DNA from: Octadecabacter dasysiphoniae
Lineage (GTDB): Bacteria > Pseudomonadota > Alphaproteobacteria > Rhodobacterales > Rhodobacteraceae
Direction of reading: 5' to 3'
DNA: 64,000 nt
NCBI RefSeq assembly: GCF_021532615.1
Contig: NZ_JAKGAQ010000002.1
Span: 596,501-660,500, forward strand
Made by a program: the position numbers and the translations under genes. Position 1 is the stretch's first letter; the number at the start of each line of letters is the position of its first letter. This document shows positions 26,484 through 35,565 of the stretch, one piece after another. The notes beneath the pieces are model-generated. The model was not told the DNA's origin. It did no database searches and saw only the letters and a list, made by a program, of their open reading frames with translations.

Positions 26484-27403
26484 CGCGCCCGCTCCTTCAA
26501 AACCTTAACATGTGCGCGTGCCGATCGGCCCAGCGCCTCCAAATCATACCCACCCTCAAGCGCGGATACCACCCGACCGCCGCAATGTTCATCCGCCACA
26601 TCACACAGTTTCTGCGTGACCCACGCGAAATCATCGTCCTGCAACATCATCCCCGCCAATGGATCAGCCGCATGTGCATCAAATCCGGCAGAAATCAGCA
26701 GAAGTTCAGGTTTGAACGCCGCAAGCCTCGGGAACACCTCGCGCGTGTAAGCATCGCGAAACACCTTTGAAGAACAGCCCTCAGGCAGCGGGATATTCAC
26801 GATATTGCCGACACCCGTTTCGTGCGCCGCACCCGTCCCTGGCCACAGCGGCATCTGATGGGATGAGAAAAACAAAACCCGCGCGTCTTCTTCCACCAAA
26901 TCCTGCGTGCCGTTGCCGTGATGCACATCAAAATCCACAATCGCGACGCGTTTCAGCCCGTGAAACTCCATCGCATGTTTCGCCGCTACTGCGACGGATC
27001 CGAAAAAACAAAACCCCATCGGCGTTTCACGTTCTGCGTGATGACCGGGCGGGCGCACAGCCGCAAACGCATTGCCAACCTCGCCGGACATCACCAGATC
27101 AACGGCCTTCACAACGCCGCCCGCCGCGCGATACGCGGCTTCTAACGTGCCCACGGACATATGCGTATCCGCATCCAAAGACCGCCAACCATCCGCGGGT
27201 GCAGCATCCCGAACGGCATTCAAATGCGCCTGCGGGTGGCAGCGCAACAAATCATCGTCAGCTGCCATTGGCGCCGAAACAGACACTAAATCCAGCCCCT
27301 CCAACGCGCCCAAAACCGCATCCAAACGCGCCACCTGTTCAGGGTGTCCGGGCGGCGTCACGTGATCGTAACAAGCCTTATGTGTAATCAATGCTGTGGT
27401 CAT
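26480..27403 (-). CDS. histone-deacetylase-family (acetoin utilisation/acetylpolyamine amidohydrolase-like) protein
   Basis: Zinc-dependent arginase/deacetylase-fold hydrolase of 307 aa. Landmarks are RPPGHHAERETPMGFCFF (active-site histidine pair), VAIVDFDVHHGNGTQDL (zinc ligands Asp and His) and LLISAGFDAHAADPLAG (third zinc ligand Asp). The substrate in bacteria is unclear. The frame is open upstream to 27529, but ATG 27403 gives the normal MTTALITHK start. It lies 13 bases after petR and overlaps xseB by 4. Confidence 0.92.
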   Translation of the reverse strand: MTTALITHKACYDHVTPPGHPEQVARLDAVLGALEGLDLVSVSAPMAADDDLLRCHPQAHLNAVRDAAPADGWRSLDADTHMSVGTLEAAYRAAGGVVKAVDLVMSGEVGNAFAAVRPPGHHAERETPMGFCFFGSVAVAAKHAMEFHGLKRVAIVDFDVHHGNGTQDLVEEDARVLFFSSHQMPLWPGTGAAHETGVGNIVNIPLPEGCSSKVFRDAYTREVFPRLAAFKPELLLISAGFDAHAADPLAGMMLQDDDFAWVTQKLCDVADEHCGGRVVSALEGGYDLEALGRSARAHVKVLKERAR

Positions 27404-27416
27404 ACTGCCCTGCCTC

Positions 27417-28118
27417 TCAATCCGGCGCGAGCATGTATCCCGCCCCGCGCACCGTCTGTAAATACCGTGGCTGCTTTGGATCAGCCTCCAGCTTGCGGCG
27501 CAACCGCGTGATCTGGACGTCCACCGCACGTTCCTGCGCCTGCCCGCCAGATCGCCCTAAACGATCCACCAATTCCTCGCGCGAAATTGCCTCTCCGGGG
27601 GTGGCAGAAAATATCTTCATCAATTGGATTTCGGTGGCTGTCAGCCGCACCAGATCCTCGCCCTGCCACATCTCACCGCGCTCCATATCATAGCGCAGTG
27701 GTCCCAAATGCAGCACCTTGGGCACCACTGTCTCTGCCTCACTTGGCGGCACACGGCGCAGGATCGAATTGATTCGCAATAACAACTCTTTTGGCTCAAA
27801 CGGCTTGGCCAGATAATCATCCGCACCCGCCTCAAGCCCGGTAATCCGGTCACTTGTTTCGGCCTTGGCCGTCAAAAGCAAAATCGGTGTATCCCGCGTC
27901 TTGCGCAAATCAGCGCACAGTGTCACGCCGTCCTCACCGGGCATCATCACGTCCAGCACGATCATATCAAAATCGAGCCCCGACAGAATACGCCGCGCAT
28001 GGGCCGCATCCCGCGCCGCTGTCACCAAAAACCCGCTGCGCACCAGAAATTTCTGCAACAACACGCGGATGCGTTCATCATCATCGACAATCAGCAAATG
28101 TGGCTGGTCACTGTGCAT
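27417..28118 (-). CDS. petR: OmpR-family response regulator, PetR-like
   Basis: Receiver domain with acidic pocket VDDDE, phospho-acceptor Asp56 (MIVLDVMMP) and Lys105 (LAKPFEP), then an OmpR/PhoB winged helix (RLTATEIQLMKIF; VDVQITRLRRKLE; LQTVRGAGYMLAPD). Paired with a MarR-type gene 4 bases upstream, as petP-petR in Rhodobacter capsulatus, where PetR is reported necessary for growth and lies beside the bc1 genes. No histidine kinase gene adjoins it. The petR name relies on this pairing and on family resemblance. Confidence 0.88.
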   Translation of the reverse strand: MHSDQPHLLIVDDDERIRVLLQKFLVRSGFLVTAARDAAHARRILSGLDFDMIVLDVMMPGEDGVTLCADLRKTRDTPILLLTAKAETSDRITGLEAGADDYLAKPFEPKELLLRINSILRRVPPSEAETVVPKVLHLGPLRYDMERGEMWQGEDLVRLTATEIQLMKIFSATPGEAISREELVDRLGRSGGQAQERAVDVQITRLRRKLEADPKQPRYLQTVRGAGYMLAPD

Positions 28119-28122
28119 CGCG

Positions 28123-28626
28123 TTACCCCTTCAGGTCTTTCAGCGCATCATATCTGTTGCGCATGTCTTCATCCATCATCGCTTCAAGAACCTGCCGGAA
28201 CCCTGTCACCGCCTCTGGCCCCGCTGCACGATACGCCGCGCGCATCCTGTCACGCTGGGCATCGGATAATTGACGCTCCAATGCCTCGCCTGCCTCGGTC
28301 AGATACAAATGCCGTTCCCGTTTGTCCCGCTTGCCGATTTCACTGCGGACCAAACCATCCTCCATCAATCCGCGCAACACACGGTTCAGCGATTGCTTTG
28401 TAACGCCCAAAATAGCGAGAAGATTGTTCACCGTTCCGCCGGGACTGCGATGAATGAAATGGATGGCGCGGTGATGCGCCCGCCCATAGGCTATATCCGA
28501 TAGAATGCGATCAGGGTCTGCCGTGAACCCGCGATAGGCGAAAAACATCGCCTCGATCCCCTTGCGCAACTGCTCGTCCGTCAGGAACAACAGCGGATTG
28601 CCGGTCTCTCTCGCGCCACCTTCCAT
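28123..28626 (-). CDS. petP: MarR-family regulator, PetP-like
   Basis: Winged-helix MarR protein of 167 aa: recognition region VNNLLAILGVTKQSLNRVLRG and wing KRDKRERHLYLTEAGEAL, with long helices at both ends for dimerisation. The frame opens at an ATG at 28653, but the ATG at 28626 has AAGGAGG at the right distance and is preferred. It directly precedes the response regulator, matching the PetP/PetR pair. Signal unknown. Confidence 0.87.
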   Translation of the reverse strand: MEGGARETGNPLLFLTDEQLRKGIEAMFFAYRGFTADPDRILSDIAYGRAHHRAIHFIHRSPGGTVNNLLAILGVTKQSLNRVLRGLMEDGLVRSEIGKRDKRERHLYLTEAGEALERQLSDAQRDRMRAAYRAAGPEAVTGFRQVLEAMMDEDMRNRYDALKDLKG

Positions 28627-28657
28627 AGGGGCCTCCTTCACATTCCCCGTCATAATA

Positions 28658-28674
28658 CGTCAGCTTTGTTGACA
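28658..28674. promoter_or_regulatory. imperfect palindrome and TTGACA box between petP and ilvE
   Basis: CGTCAGCTTTGTTGACA reads as an imperfect inverted repeat (TGTCA...TGACG on the other strand) just upstream of petP, a possible MarR-type operator. It also contains TTGACA (28669-28674), a consensus -35 box for ilvE, followed 17 bases later by TATCGA. Both roles are inferred. Confidence 0.4.
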
Positions 28675-28775
28675 TTCCAAGAAGGGATCGGTATCGAATC
28701 GAAGGTTTCGCGCAATAAAATGTCCACATCGGACCTAAACGCGACACAAATGCAAAGACAACAGGAGGCCTCGAC

Positions 28776-29645
28776 ATGGCTGGCGGATACGATGATCGCG
28801 ACGGAAAAATCTGGATGGACGGCAAATTGGTCGAATGGCGCGATGCCAATGTCCACATCCTCACCCACGCCATGCACTACGCGTCCTCCGTGTTTGAGGG
28901 CGAGCGCTGCTATTCGGGCAAAATCTTCAAATCCCGCGAACACTCCGAACGGTTGATCAAATCCGGCCAGCTGATCGATTTTGAAATCCCTTACACGGTC
29001 GATGAAATCGAAGCCGCCAAACAGGCAGCCCTTGATGCCAACGGCCTAACAGACGCCTACGTGCGCCCCGTCGCTTGGCGCGGTTCAGGTGAAGATATGG
29101 GTGTCGCCGCCGCCAAGAACCCTGTCCACCTCGCCGTAGCCGTTTGGGAATGGGGCAACTATTACGGGGACGCCAAATTCAAAGGCGCCAAGCTCGACAT
29201 TGCGAAATGGAAACGCCCCTCGCCCGAAACAGCACCATCACAAGCCAAGGCCGCAGGTCTGTACATGATCGCAACCATGTCCAAACACGCCGCCGAAGCC
29301 AAAGGATGTTCTGATGCGTTGATGTTCGATTATCGCGGCTATGTGGCCGAAGCGACGGGCGCAAACCTGTTCTTCGTCAAAGACGGCGAAGTCCACACGC
29401 CCAAGCCCGATGCATTTCTAAACGGCATCACCCGCCAAACGGTCATCGGCATGCTGCGCGACAAAGGCATCACGGTGAACGAACGTGTCATCATGCCAGA
29501 AGAACTCGAAGGGTTCGAACAGGCATGGCTGACAGGCACCGCCGCCGAAGTCACGCCCATCGGCCAGATCGGTGATTACAATTTTGAGGTCGGCGCGATC
29601 ACAACCGAGATCGCGAAAGACTACGAAAAACTGGTCCGCGCCTAA
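28776..29645 (+). CDS. ilvE: branched-chain-amino-acid aminotransferase
   Basis: Class IV PLP aminotransferase of 289 aa, final step of Leu, Ile and Val synthesis and first step of their breakdown. Landmarks: HAMHYASSVFEGERCYSG near the N-terminus, the PLP lysine in APSQAKAAGLY (Lys158), YVAEATGANLFFVKDG and FLNGITRQTVIGML, then WLTGTAAEVTPIGQI. CAGGAGG precedes the ATG. It is divergent from petP with a TTGACA-type promoter between them. Confidence 0.95.
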   Translation: MAGGYDDRDGKIWMDGKLVEWRDANVHILTHAMHYASSVFEGERCYSGKIFKSREHSERLIKSGQLIDFEIPYTVDEIEAAKQAALDANGLTDAYVRPVAWRGSGEDMGVAAAKNPVHLAVAVWEWGNYYGDAKFKGAKLDIAKWKRPSPETAPSQAKAAGLYMIATMSKHAAEAKGCSDALMFDYRGYVAEATGANLFFVKDGEVHTPKPDAFLNGITRQTVIGMLRDKGITVNERVIMPEELEGFEQAWLTGTAAEVTPIGQIGDYNFEVGAITTEIAKDYEKLVRA

Positions 29646-29827
29646 ACGCGCCGCCCGCGTTCAATTTCAAGATACTGGACAAGTCGCCCGTTGCCGATCT
29701 GGCGCGGGCGATCCAGTATTTTGGAATGCTCCGGCGTATTGGCGTCCTTTTCACAACGACGCAGCGCCGCGTTGGCATGTGACGTAACAGGCGATGTCGT
29801 CGGATGGTCGATAATATGGCGGGTCAT
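29642..29827 (-). CDS. small hypothetical protein, 61 aa
   Basis: Starts at ATG 29827 with GGAGGAG 6-7 bases before it, one of the best ribosome sites in the region, and ends overlapping the ilvE stop by 4 bases on the other strand. The protein is soluble and basic, has one cysteine, and ends LVQYLEIERGRRV. The strong ribosome site and fit to its neighbours argue that it is real. No family recognised. Confidence 0.6.
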   Translation of the reverse strand: MTRHIIDHPTTSPVTSHANAALRRCEKDANTPEHSKILDRPRQIGNGRLVQYLEIERGRRV

Positions 29828-29891
29828 GGTCGCTCCTCCATTGCTACGATAATCCGATGATACCACAAAACGCGCCGCCGCGCACGCAGCC

Positions 29892-30821
29892 CTACTGCAA
29901 ACCCTTCGCCTTGACCTTGCGCCGCGCTGTTGCATCCATTCCCAAGCTGCGTTCCCGCAGCACAATGATGACGCCGGCACAGATCACCAGACCAGCCCCC
30001 ATCAACATGCCGATGGTCGGAACCTCTGAAAACCAGACGTAGCCGATCAACACGGACCACAGCATCGATACATATGTGAACGGCGCCAAAACCCCCGCCT
30101 CCGCGAACCGATAGCTTGATGTTAGCAAGACCTGTCCAAGGCCGCCGACGATCCCTGCACCCACCAGCAACGCCAATTCATTCCCCGTCGGCCAAACCCA
30201 GCCGAACGGAATGGTCAGCAAGGACAACACCGTCGATGTTGCCGAAAACCAGAACACAATCGCCGTCGTGCTTTCTTGCCCCGACATGCCCTTGACCCAG
30301 ACCTGCGCCAGTGCGGCCAAACACGCCGATCCCAGCGTCAATCCAACGCCCAGCGCCTCGTCCGTCCCAAGGCCCACGCTCAACCGCGGTGCCACGATGA
30401 TCACGACCCCGACAAACCCCAATGCCACTGCCGCGATGCGAACAAAGCGAAACCTTTCGCCTAATATCAGCGCCGCAAGAACTACCATCAATATCGGTGT
30501 GACAAACCGGATCGCTGTGACCTCGGGCAGGGGCAAATATTTCAACCCCGCAAAACCAAGCCCCATGGCACAAGATCCAACGATCCCGCGCACCGCATGA
30601 TTGCGCACAGATTGGGTGCGGACGCCCTGCATGATCCCGCCATGCGTCACCAACCACACCAGAACAATCGGCATCGCCATGACAGACCGGAAAAACATCG
30701 CCTCTCCGGCAGGCACCCGATCCGCCGCTTTGATGAACGCCGACATAACCGTAAACACCGTGATCGCCGACAACATCAAAAAGATGCCGCGCGTCACATT
30801 GGTTTGGGTGGCTGTCGTCAT
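29892..30821 (-). CDS. DMT-superfamily transporter (EamA, RhaT/RarD group)
   Basis: Ten hydrophobic segments in 309 aa forming two EamA halves; the first ends LAALILGERFRF and the second VLIGYVWFSEVPTIG. The N-terminus reads GIFLMLSAITVFTVMSAFIKAA with a Ser/Thr-rich first helix. The C-terminal tail is basic (ARRKVKAKG). Probably an exporter; substrate unknown. It is not especially similar to the EamA protein at 13.4-14.2 kb. Confidence 0.9.
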   Translation of the reverse strand: MTTATQTNVTRGIFLMLSAITVFTVMSAFIKAADRVPAGEAMFFRSVMAMPIVLVWLVTHGGIMQGVRTQSVRNHAVRGIVGSCAMGLGFAGLKYLPLPEVTAIRFVTPILMVVLAALILGERFRFVRIAAVALGFVGVVIIVAPRLSVGLGTDEALGVGLTLGSACLAALAQVWVKGMSGQESTTAIVFWFSATSTVLSLLTIPFGWVWPTGNELALLVGAGIVGGLGQVLLTSSYRFAEAGVLAPFTYVSMLWSVLIGYVWFSEVPTIGMLMGAGLVICAGVIIVLRERSLGMDATARRKVKAKGLQ

Positions 30822-30861
30822 ACCCGATGCTTACGCCTGACTGCGCGCAACGGCCAGCAGA

Positions 30862-31971
30862 TTACTGCACTGGCGTAACCCGCAAAATATCGCCACCCCG
30901 CACGTCCGGCAAAACCAGCAAATCACCGTTTTCCAAAACCTCAACATCACGCACGCGCCCGATGTCAGCCAGCAATCGTTCCTCCCCGATCACGCGCCCG
31001 CCCTCAATTTTCAGCCGCACAACACCACCGGGAAACAACGACGCTACGAACAAATCACCGCGCCAATCACGGTAAGGTCCATCATCGGGATAGGCCGCCA
31101 TCCCACCCGGCGCGATCACCGGATCCCAATAATACACAGGCTGCTCGTACCCATCCGCAACGGCGATCCCCTCGCCCACATCCGACCCGCTATAATTGAT
31201 CCCGTAGGACACGACGGGCCAGCCGTAATTCGCGCCAAACTCAGGCCGGTTCAGCTCATCCCCGCCGCGCGGCCCATGTTCGACCGTCCAAAGATCACCA
31301 TCGCGCAAAATCGCCCCCTGAATGTTGCGATGCCCCGTAGACCAGATTGCAGGCGTCCCGCCATCCTCAACCCACATGACTTTCCCGACAGTCGTTTCGC
31401 CATTCTGGGCTAGCTCCGCATTCCCACGATCTCCCGCAGTGATCCATACCCCACCGCGCGCCGCAACCACGCGGCTCCCAAAATGCTTATTGCTATTGAT
31501 CGCGGGCGTTTGCACGAAAATATCCGCAGCTTGGGTCAGCGCCCCATCCACAAAAACACCACGACCCGCCGCTAATGCAGACCCGCCATCAACAGGTTTC
31601 GCATAGGTCCAATACACCACACCGTCGGTTTCAAAATCCGGCGAAACGGCTACGTCCAGCAACCCGCCTTGATTTCGCGCGGCAACGTCGGGCACGCCGG
31701 AAACCTCACCCAATCGTGCACCATCCGCACCAACAATATGCATCTCCCCGCCACGCTCGCTCACTAAAAAACGGCCATCAGGCAGCGGCGCAATCCCCCA
31801 CGGAAAATCAAATCCACTGGCGAACACCTCAACCGAAATCACGCTCGGCCCGACCGAAGGCGCACGTGTCTGCCCCTCAAACGCGGGCGCAAAATCGGCG
31901 TTGGGCGCGCCCTGTTCGACTTGCGCCAGCGCCAATGTTGGCATCAAACATATCAAAAATCGCCACATCAC
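30862..31971 (-). CDS. PQQ-dependent sugar dehydrogenase family protein (YliI/Asd-like)
   Basis: Periplasmic six-bladed beta-propeller of the soluble glucose/aldose dehydrogenase family. Signal peptide MMWRFLICLMPTLALAQ, then GFDFPWGIAPLPDGRFLVSERGG (first blade), GHRNIQGAILRDGDLWTVEHGPRGGDELNRPE (key blocks GHRNIQG and EHGPRGGDE bind Ca/PQQ) and GANYGWPVVSYGINY. The 369-aa length is normal. No PQQ biosynthesis genes are nearby, so the cofactor must come from elsewhere. It lies 9 bases after queG on the same strand. Confidence 0.9.
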   Translation of the reverse strand: MMWRFLICLMPTLALAQVEQGAPNADFAPAFEGQTRAPSVGPSVISVEVFASGFDFPWGIAPLPDGRFLVSERGGEMHIVGADGARLGEVSGVPDVAARNQGGLLDVAVSPDFETDGVVYWTYAKPVDGGSALAAGRGVFVDGALTQAADIFVQTPAINSNKHFGSRVVAARGGVWITAGDRGNAELAQNGETTVGKVMWVEDGGTPAIWSTGHRNIQGAILRDGDLWTVEHGPRGGDELNRPEFGANYGWPVVSYGINYSGSDVGEGIAVADGYEQPVYYWDPVIAPGGMAAYPDDGPYRDWRGDLFVASLFPGGVVRLKIEGGRVIGEERLLADIGRVRDVEVLENGDLLVLPDVRGGDILRVTPVQ

Positions 31972-31980
31972 GTCGTCCTC

Positions 31981-33003
31981 CTAAAGGCGCGCGATAGCCC
32001 ACCGCGCTGCATCTGAAACTTCGTCCGCCGGATCATCCACCAATCCCGCCGCTACATCCTTCAACGCGGCGTCGCCGGAATTGCCAATGGCATACAGCAC
32101 ATTGCGCACGAAACGGTCCCGCCCGATCCGCTTGATCGGGCTACCTGAAAACATGGTGCGAAACGCGCCGTCGTCCAGCACCGCCAAATCACGCAGCGGT
32201 GGGGCCACCAGTTCAGGCCGCGCCGCATACCGGATTTCGCGCGCCTCCACGGCAAACTTGTTCCACGGGCAGACCGCCAGACAATCATCACACCCGTAAA
32301 TATGATTGCCCATCAAGGCACGCAATTCTTCGTCCACGCGGCCCTTATGCTCAATCGTCAAATACGAAATGCACCGCCGCGCATCGAGCTGAAAAGGAGC
32401 AGGAAACGCATCCGTCGGACAAACATCCAGACAGGCCGTACACGATCCACAATTCTCAACACCGGGTGCGTCCGGCTCCATCTCAAGCGTCGTAAAAATC
32501 GCGCCAAGGAAAAACCAGTTCCCCAACTCACGGCTCAGCAGGTTGGTATGTTTGCCCTGCCAGCCAAGCCCCGCGGCAGCCGCCAGCGGCTTTTCCATCA
32601 CCGGTGCAGTGTCGACAAACACCTTTATCTCGCATCCCGCCTGATCGACCAACCACCGCCCGACCCGTTTCAGCCGCTTTTTCACCAGATCATGATAATC
32701 ACGGTTCTGCGCATAAACCGAAATCGCTGCACGGTCCGGCTGCTCTAACACCGCCAGCGGATCATGCTCGGGCGTGTAGGGCTCGGCCAACATCACCACG
32801 GATTTCGCCGCGGGCCACAGCGCCGCAGGATCACCACGCCAGGCCATCCGCTCCGCCATCCACGCCATCTGGCCATGACGGCCTTCATCAACGAACTGTT
32901 TTAACCGTTCAGGCAATTCAGGCACCGCATCAGGGCGGCACACGCCAAATCCGGCGAACCCTTCCTCCAACGCTTTCGCGTTCAAGCGCGCCTTCAAATC
33001 CAC
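31981..33003 (-). CDS. queG: epoxyqueuosine reductase
   Basis: Cobalamin- and Fe-S-dependent last enzyme of queuosine tRNA modification. The N-terminal domain includes [20 protein letters not shown] with the catalytic Asp region. Two [4Fe-4S] clusters are set in [16 protein letters not shown] and [10 protein letters not shown]. The C-terminus is a short HEAT-like repeat ([20 protein letters not shown]). The 340-aa length is normal. It precedes the sugar dehydrogenase and follows a GST gene after about 100 bases that hold a run of hairpins. Confidence 0.95.
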   Translation of the reverse strand: MDLKARLNAKALEEGFAGFGVCRPDAVPELPERLKQFVDEGRHGQMAWMAERMAWRGDPAALWPAAKSVVMLAEPYTPEHDPLAVLEQPDRAAISVYAQNRDYHDLVKKRLKRVGRWLVDQAGCEIKVFVDTAPVMEKPLAAAAGLGWQGKHTNLLSRELGNWFFLGAIFTTLEMEPDAPGVENCGSCTACLDVCPTDAFPAPFQLDARRCISYLTIEHKGRVDEELRALMGNHIYGCDDCLAVCPWNKFAVEAREIRYAARPELVAPPLRDLAVLDDGAFRTMFSGSPIKRIGRDRFVRNVLYAIGNSGDAALKDVAAGLVDDPADEVSDAARWAIARL

Positions 33004-33036
33004 GCGCTCACCCTTTTCTTTGGTTCTAAAATATTC

Positions 33037-33095
33037 CGGGGGAGTCGCAAAGCGACGGGGGCTGGCCCCCCGCCTGTCGGATTGGCGAAGCCAAT
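33037..33095. repeat. cluster of three perfect hairpins (possible REP-like element)
   Basis: Three back-to-back perfect hairpins: GTCGC-AAA-GCGAC (33044-33056), GGGGG-CTGG-CCCCC (33057-33070) and ATTGGC-GAA-GCCAAT (33081-33095). It lies between the GST and queG, both on the minus strand. The GC-rich middle part resembles palindromic extragenic elements that are common in this family, but no second copy was found in this window. Confidence 0.5.
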
Positions 33096-33105
33096 TCGAA
33101 CCAAC

Positions 33106-33774
33106 CTAGAAATCCAGATCGTTGTAATGCGCAGGTTGTGGAAACCCCGAAATCTGATCCGCCAATATAGACCGGAACGCAGGGCGCGATTTAATCTTCG
33201 CATACCAATCCTTCACGATCGCGCTGCGGTTCCAATCCACGTCCGACACATAGTCCAGACACGACAAATGCGCAGCAGCTGCAAAATCTGCCAAAGACAT
33301 CTCGTTGCCCGCCAGCCACCGCCGCTGATCCAACAACCAATGCATATAATCGAGGTGATATTTCACCGCCTTACTGCCCGCCTTTACGTTCGCCGAATCC
33401 GGATACCCCGTGCCCATGACTTTGCGAAAAACGCGCTCGCCCATCAACTTGGTCGTCACCTCATCGTTGAACTTGTCATCAAACCACGCCACCAAACGGC
33501 GCACTTCGTAACGGCTGTCAGCCCCTTGCGGCAAAAGCGGCGGCGTCGGATGGGTTTCTTCAAGGTATTCACAAATTGCCGTGCTGTCGGCCATCGTCCG
33601 GTTGCCCATTTTCAGGATCGGCACCTTTCCGGCAGGGTTGCGGCGCAGGAAATCTGCGTCCTGTTCCCAGTACCGCTCCTCGACCAGCTCAACCTCGATT
33701 CGCTTTTCAGCAAGGCTCAGACGCACTTTGCGTGAAAACGGAGACAGCGGGTAATGGTAAAGACGGTTCATCAA
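33106..33774 (-). CDS. glutathione S-transferase family protein
   Basis: A 222-aa GST. The N-terminal half has LYHYPLSPFSRKVRLSLAEK with the SPFSRK active-site loop, NPAGKVPILKMGNR with cis-Pro, and MADSTAICEYLEE with the Glu/Asp-Ser glutathione contact. The C-terminal helical domain includes RRWLAGNEMSLADFAAAAHL. Very similar genes are common next to queG in roseobacters, which suggests a conserved neighbourhood (family knowledge). Substrate unknown. Confidence 0.9.
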   Translation of the reverse strand: MMNRLYHYPLSPFSRKVRLSLAEKRIEVELVEERYWEQDADFLRRNPAGKVPILKMGNRTMADSTAICEYLEETHPTPPLLPQGADSRYEVRRLVAWFDDKFNDEVTTKLMGERVFRKVMGTGYPDSANVKAGSKAVKYHLDYMHWLLDQRRWLAGNEMSLADFAAAAHLSCLDYVSDVDWNRSAIVKDWYAKIKSRPAFRSILADQISGFPQPAHYNDLDF

Positions 33775-33837
33775 AGGCCTCAGTGAAATGGTGCCCCTTC
33801 AATGCCCCAACCACCCCGCCGTTACAATCCCAGCGCG

Positions 33838-34587
33838 CTATTCAAAGCAGTCCGCGCGGCCATCCGCGCCAATTGTCGCCGCCCCGTCGCGAATGGATGC
33901 CGCACGGCCGCGCACAAAAGACGACGGCTGCGATGCGGATCGGTTTTTCGGGTTGGGCAGGATCGCGGCCAACCGTGCCGCTTGCGTCGGCGACAAATCC
34001 GCCGCCCGCACACCGAAATAATGCACCGCTGCGGCCTCAACACCGAATACACCTTCGTCAAATTCAGCGACATTCAGATACACTTCTAGAATACGCTCTT
34101 TGCTCCAAACGGCCTCAACCAGCGGCGTCATCAACGCCTCCAGCGACTTTCGAAACCAGGATCGCCCGTGCCACAAATAGACATTCTTCACGACCTGCTG
34201 GGAAATCGTCGACCCACCGCGGTTTGATCCGTCTTCCAATGCCGCTTGGATGGCCGTCAGATCCAAACCCCAATGCAGGCAGAAATTCGCATCTTCTGCG
34301 GCGACCGCGGACCGCGCCATAACAGGCGCAATTTCTTCCATCGCAACCCATGTCTGGTTCACACCACCCACACGGCGCCCTTCGGAAAACATATAGGGGG
34401 TCGTGGGCGGGTTCATCGCTGAAAACGCCACGGTTGCCAGCACCGCAAGTGCGATCATAACCAAAATCCCCCGAAACACGTACTTCACAATACCCCGCCA
34501 CAACAGCCGCGGGCGATCGCGCAAACGAACTGCCTTTGCGGGCGTCTTTTTCCGTGCCTTTGACGTTTTGCGTGTTGAGCGAGCCAT
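33838..34587 (-). CDS. mtgA: monofunctional biosynthetic peptidoglycan transglycosylase
   Basis: GT51 glycosyltransferase that polymerises lipid II. A basic N-terminus (RSTRKTSKARKKTPAKA) and one membrane anchor (FRGILVMIALAVLATVAFSA) are followed by the donor-site motif AEDANFCLHWGLD (EDxxFxxHxG form), GGSTISQQVVKN, and KERILEVYLNVAEFDEGVFG. No transpeptidase domain follows, which fits MtgA. The frame is open to a TTG at 34608; ATG 34587 is preferred, giving 249 aa. Confidence 0.94.
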   Translation of the reverse strand: MARSTRKTSKARKKTPAKAVRLRDRPRLLWRGIVKYVFRGILVMIALAVLATVAFSAMNPPTTPYMFSEGRRVGGVNQTWVAMEEIAPVMARSAVAAEDANFCLHWGLDLTAIQAALEDGSNRGGSTISQQVVKNVYLWHGRSWFRKSLEALMTPLVEAVWSKERILEVYLNVAEFDEGVFGVEAAAVHYFGVRAADLSPTQAARLAAILPNPKNRSASQPSSFVRGRAASIRDGAATIGADGRADCFE

Positions 34588-34644
34588 AGCGCCATTCACC
34601 CCACGCAAGGGGGCAGGGTCAAGCGGTGAACCCCAGACAACCGT

Positions 34645-35562
34645 CTACCTGTCACCGCAAAGCACCTTTGCCTCTTGTCCGCGCAACACGGTGCGCGCCG
34701 TGTCCCAATCCGGGCCAACCGTTCCGATCATTTCAGGAAACATATCCATGACCTCGTCGCGCAAATCATCGTCTTGCAAAATATAGTCGCCGGGGAAAAA
34801 GCTCTCCGTGGGGATACCTTCGGCCAGCAGGATTTCATGCTGGTCAAACATCAGATGGTGATAGTCCACATGGCGGCGCGGGGCGCGGTGAATGGTATCA
34901 GCATTGACCAGATGAACCGCCGCAACCAGCACTTCGTCTTCCCCGAAAAAAAGCTCCGCACGCCAACCGGACACCAGAATTTTGTGCTGCGGCGACACAA
35001 GCAGTTCTTTGGTATTTCCAATCGCGCCGGGGGCAAACCGGATCGGCGCGCGTTTGTCCAATGCAGCCAGCCCACGCGAACCGCGCCAGCGCACAGGCTG
35101 CAATCCGTTGTCCAGCGTGCGCACAAGATCACCGACCTCGATCTGCTCAACTGGCGTCATCCCTTTTTCGGTTTCGATACATGTGCCCGCCGCGAAACAA
35201 GGCGGCCCTAATTCCGAAACAGTCAGCGGCCCCTGAGGAGAAACCCAAGAACTTGACACGAACGTCCCGTTCTCGAGAACCTGGCCATCTGTGGGTGTAA
35301 AAGCACGGTCCCCATTCGCAAGGTAAAACGTGATGCCCGTATAGGTAACATTTCCGATTCCCGACACATTGATTGTTACGGTATCGCCTGGATAGGACGC
35401 CGAAATATCGATGCCGTTCACGCTGTCATTGTCGAACCTGTCAAAATCGTTGTCGTCATTCTGATCGGTCAGATCATAAGACACAAAACTGACAGGCGTC
35501 CCACCGCCCACAGGGTTGGCGGGATCAAACGTGAAAAACTGGTCTGTATACGTCGTAGGCAT
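34645..35562 (-). CDS. Hint-domain (Hint_2) protein with an acidic N-terminal domain
   Basis: About 305 aa. Residues 1-120 are beta-rich and acidic (DLTDQNDDNDFDRFDNDS may bind calcium). A Hint (hedgehog/intein) domain starts at Cys122 (PPCFAAGTCIETEKG) and has the block-B type VSPQHKILVSG. In Hint proteins the first Cys can attack the preceding bond and cleave the chain, so the N-part could be released or attached to something; this is not shown for this family. The family is frequent in roseobacters and its role is unknown. Start ATG 35562 is chosen over a TTG at 35589. Confidence 0.85.
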   Translation of the reverse strand: MPTTYTDQFFTFDPANPVGGGTPVSFVSYDLTDQNDDNDFDRFDNDSVNGIDISASYPGDTVTINVSGIGNVTYTGITFYLANGDRAFTPTDGQVLENGTFVSSSWVSPQGPLTVSELGPPCFAAGTCIETEKGMTPVEQIEVGDLVRTLDNGLQPVRWRGSRGLAALDKRAPIRFAPGAIGNTKELLVSPQHKILVSGWRAELFFGEDEVLVAAVHLVNADTIHRAPRRHVDYHHLMFDQHEILLAEGIPTESFFPGDYILQDDDLRDEVMDMFPEMIGTVGPDWDTARTVLRGQEAKVLCGDR

Positions 35563-35565
35563 AAC

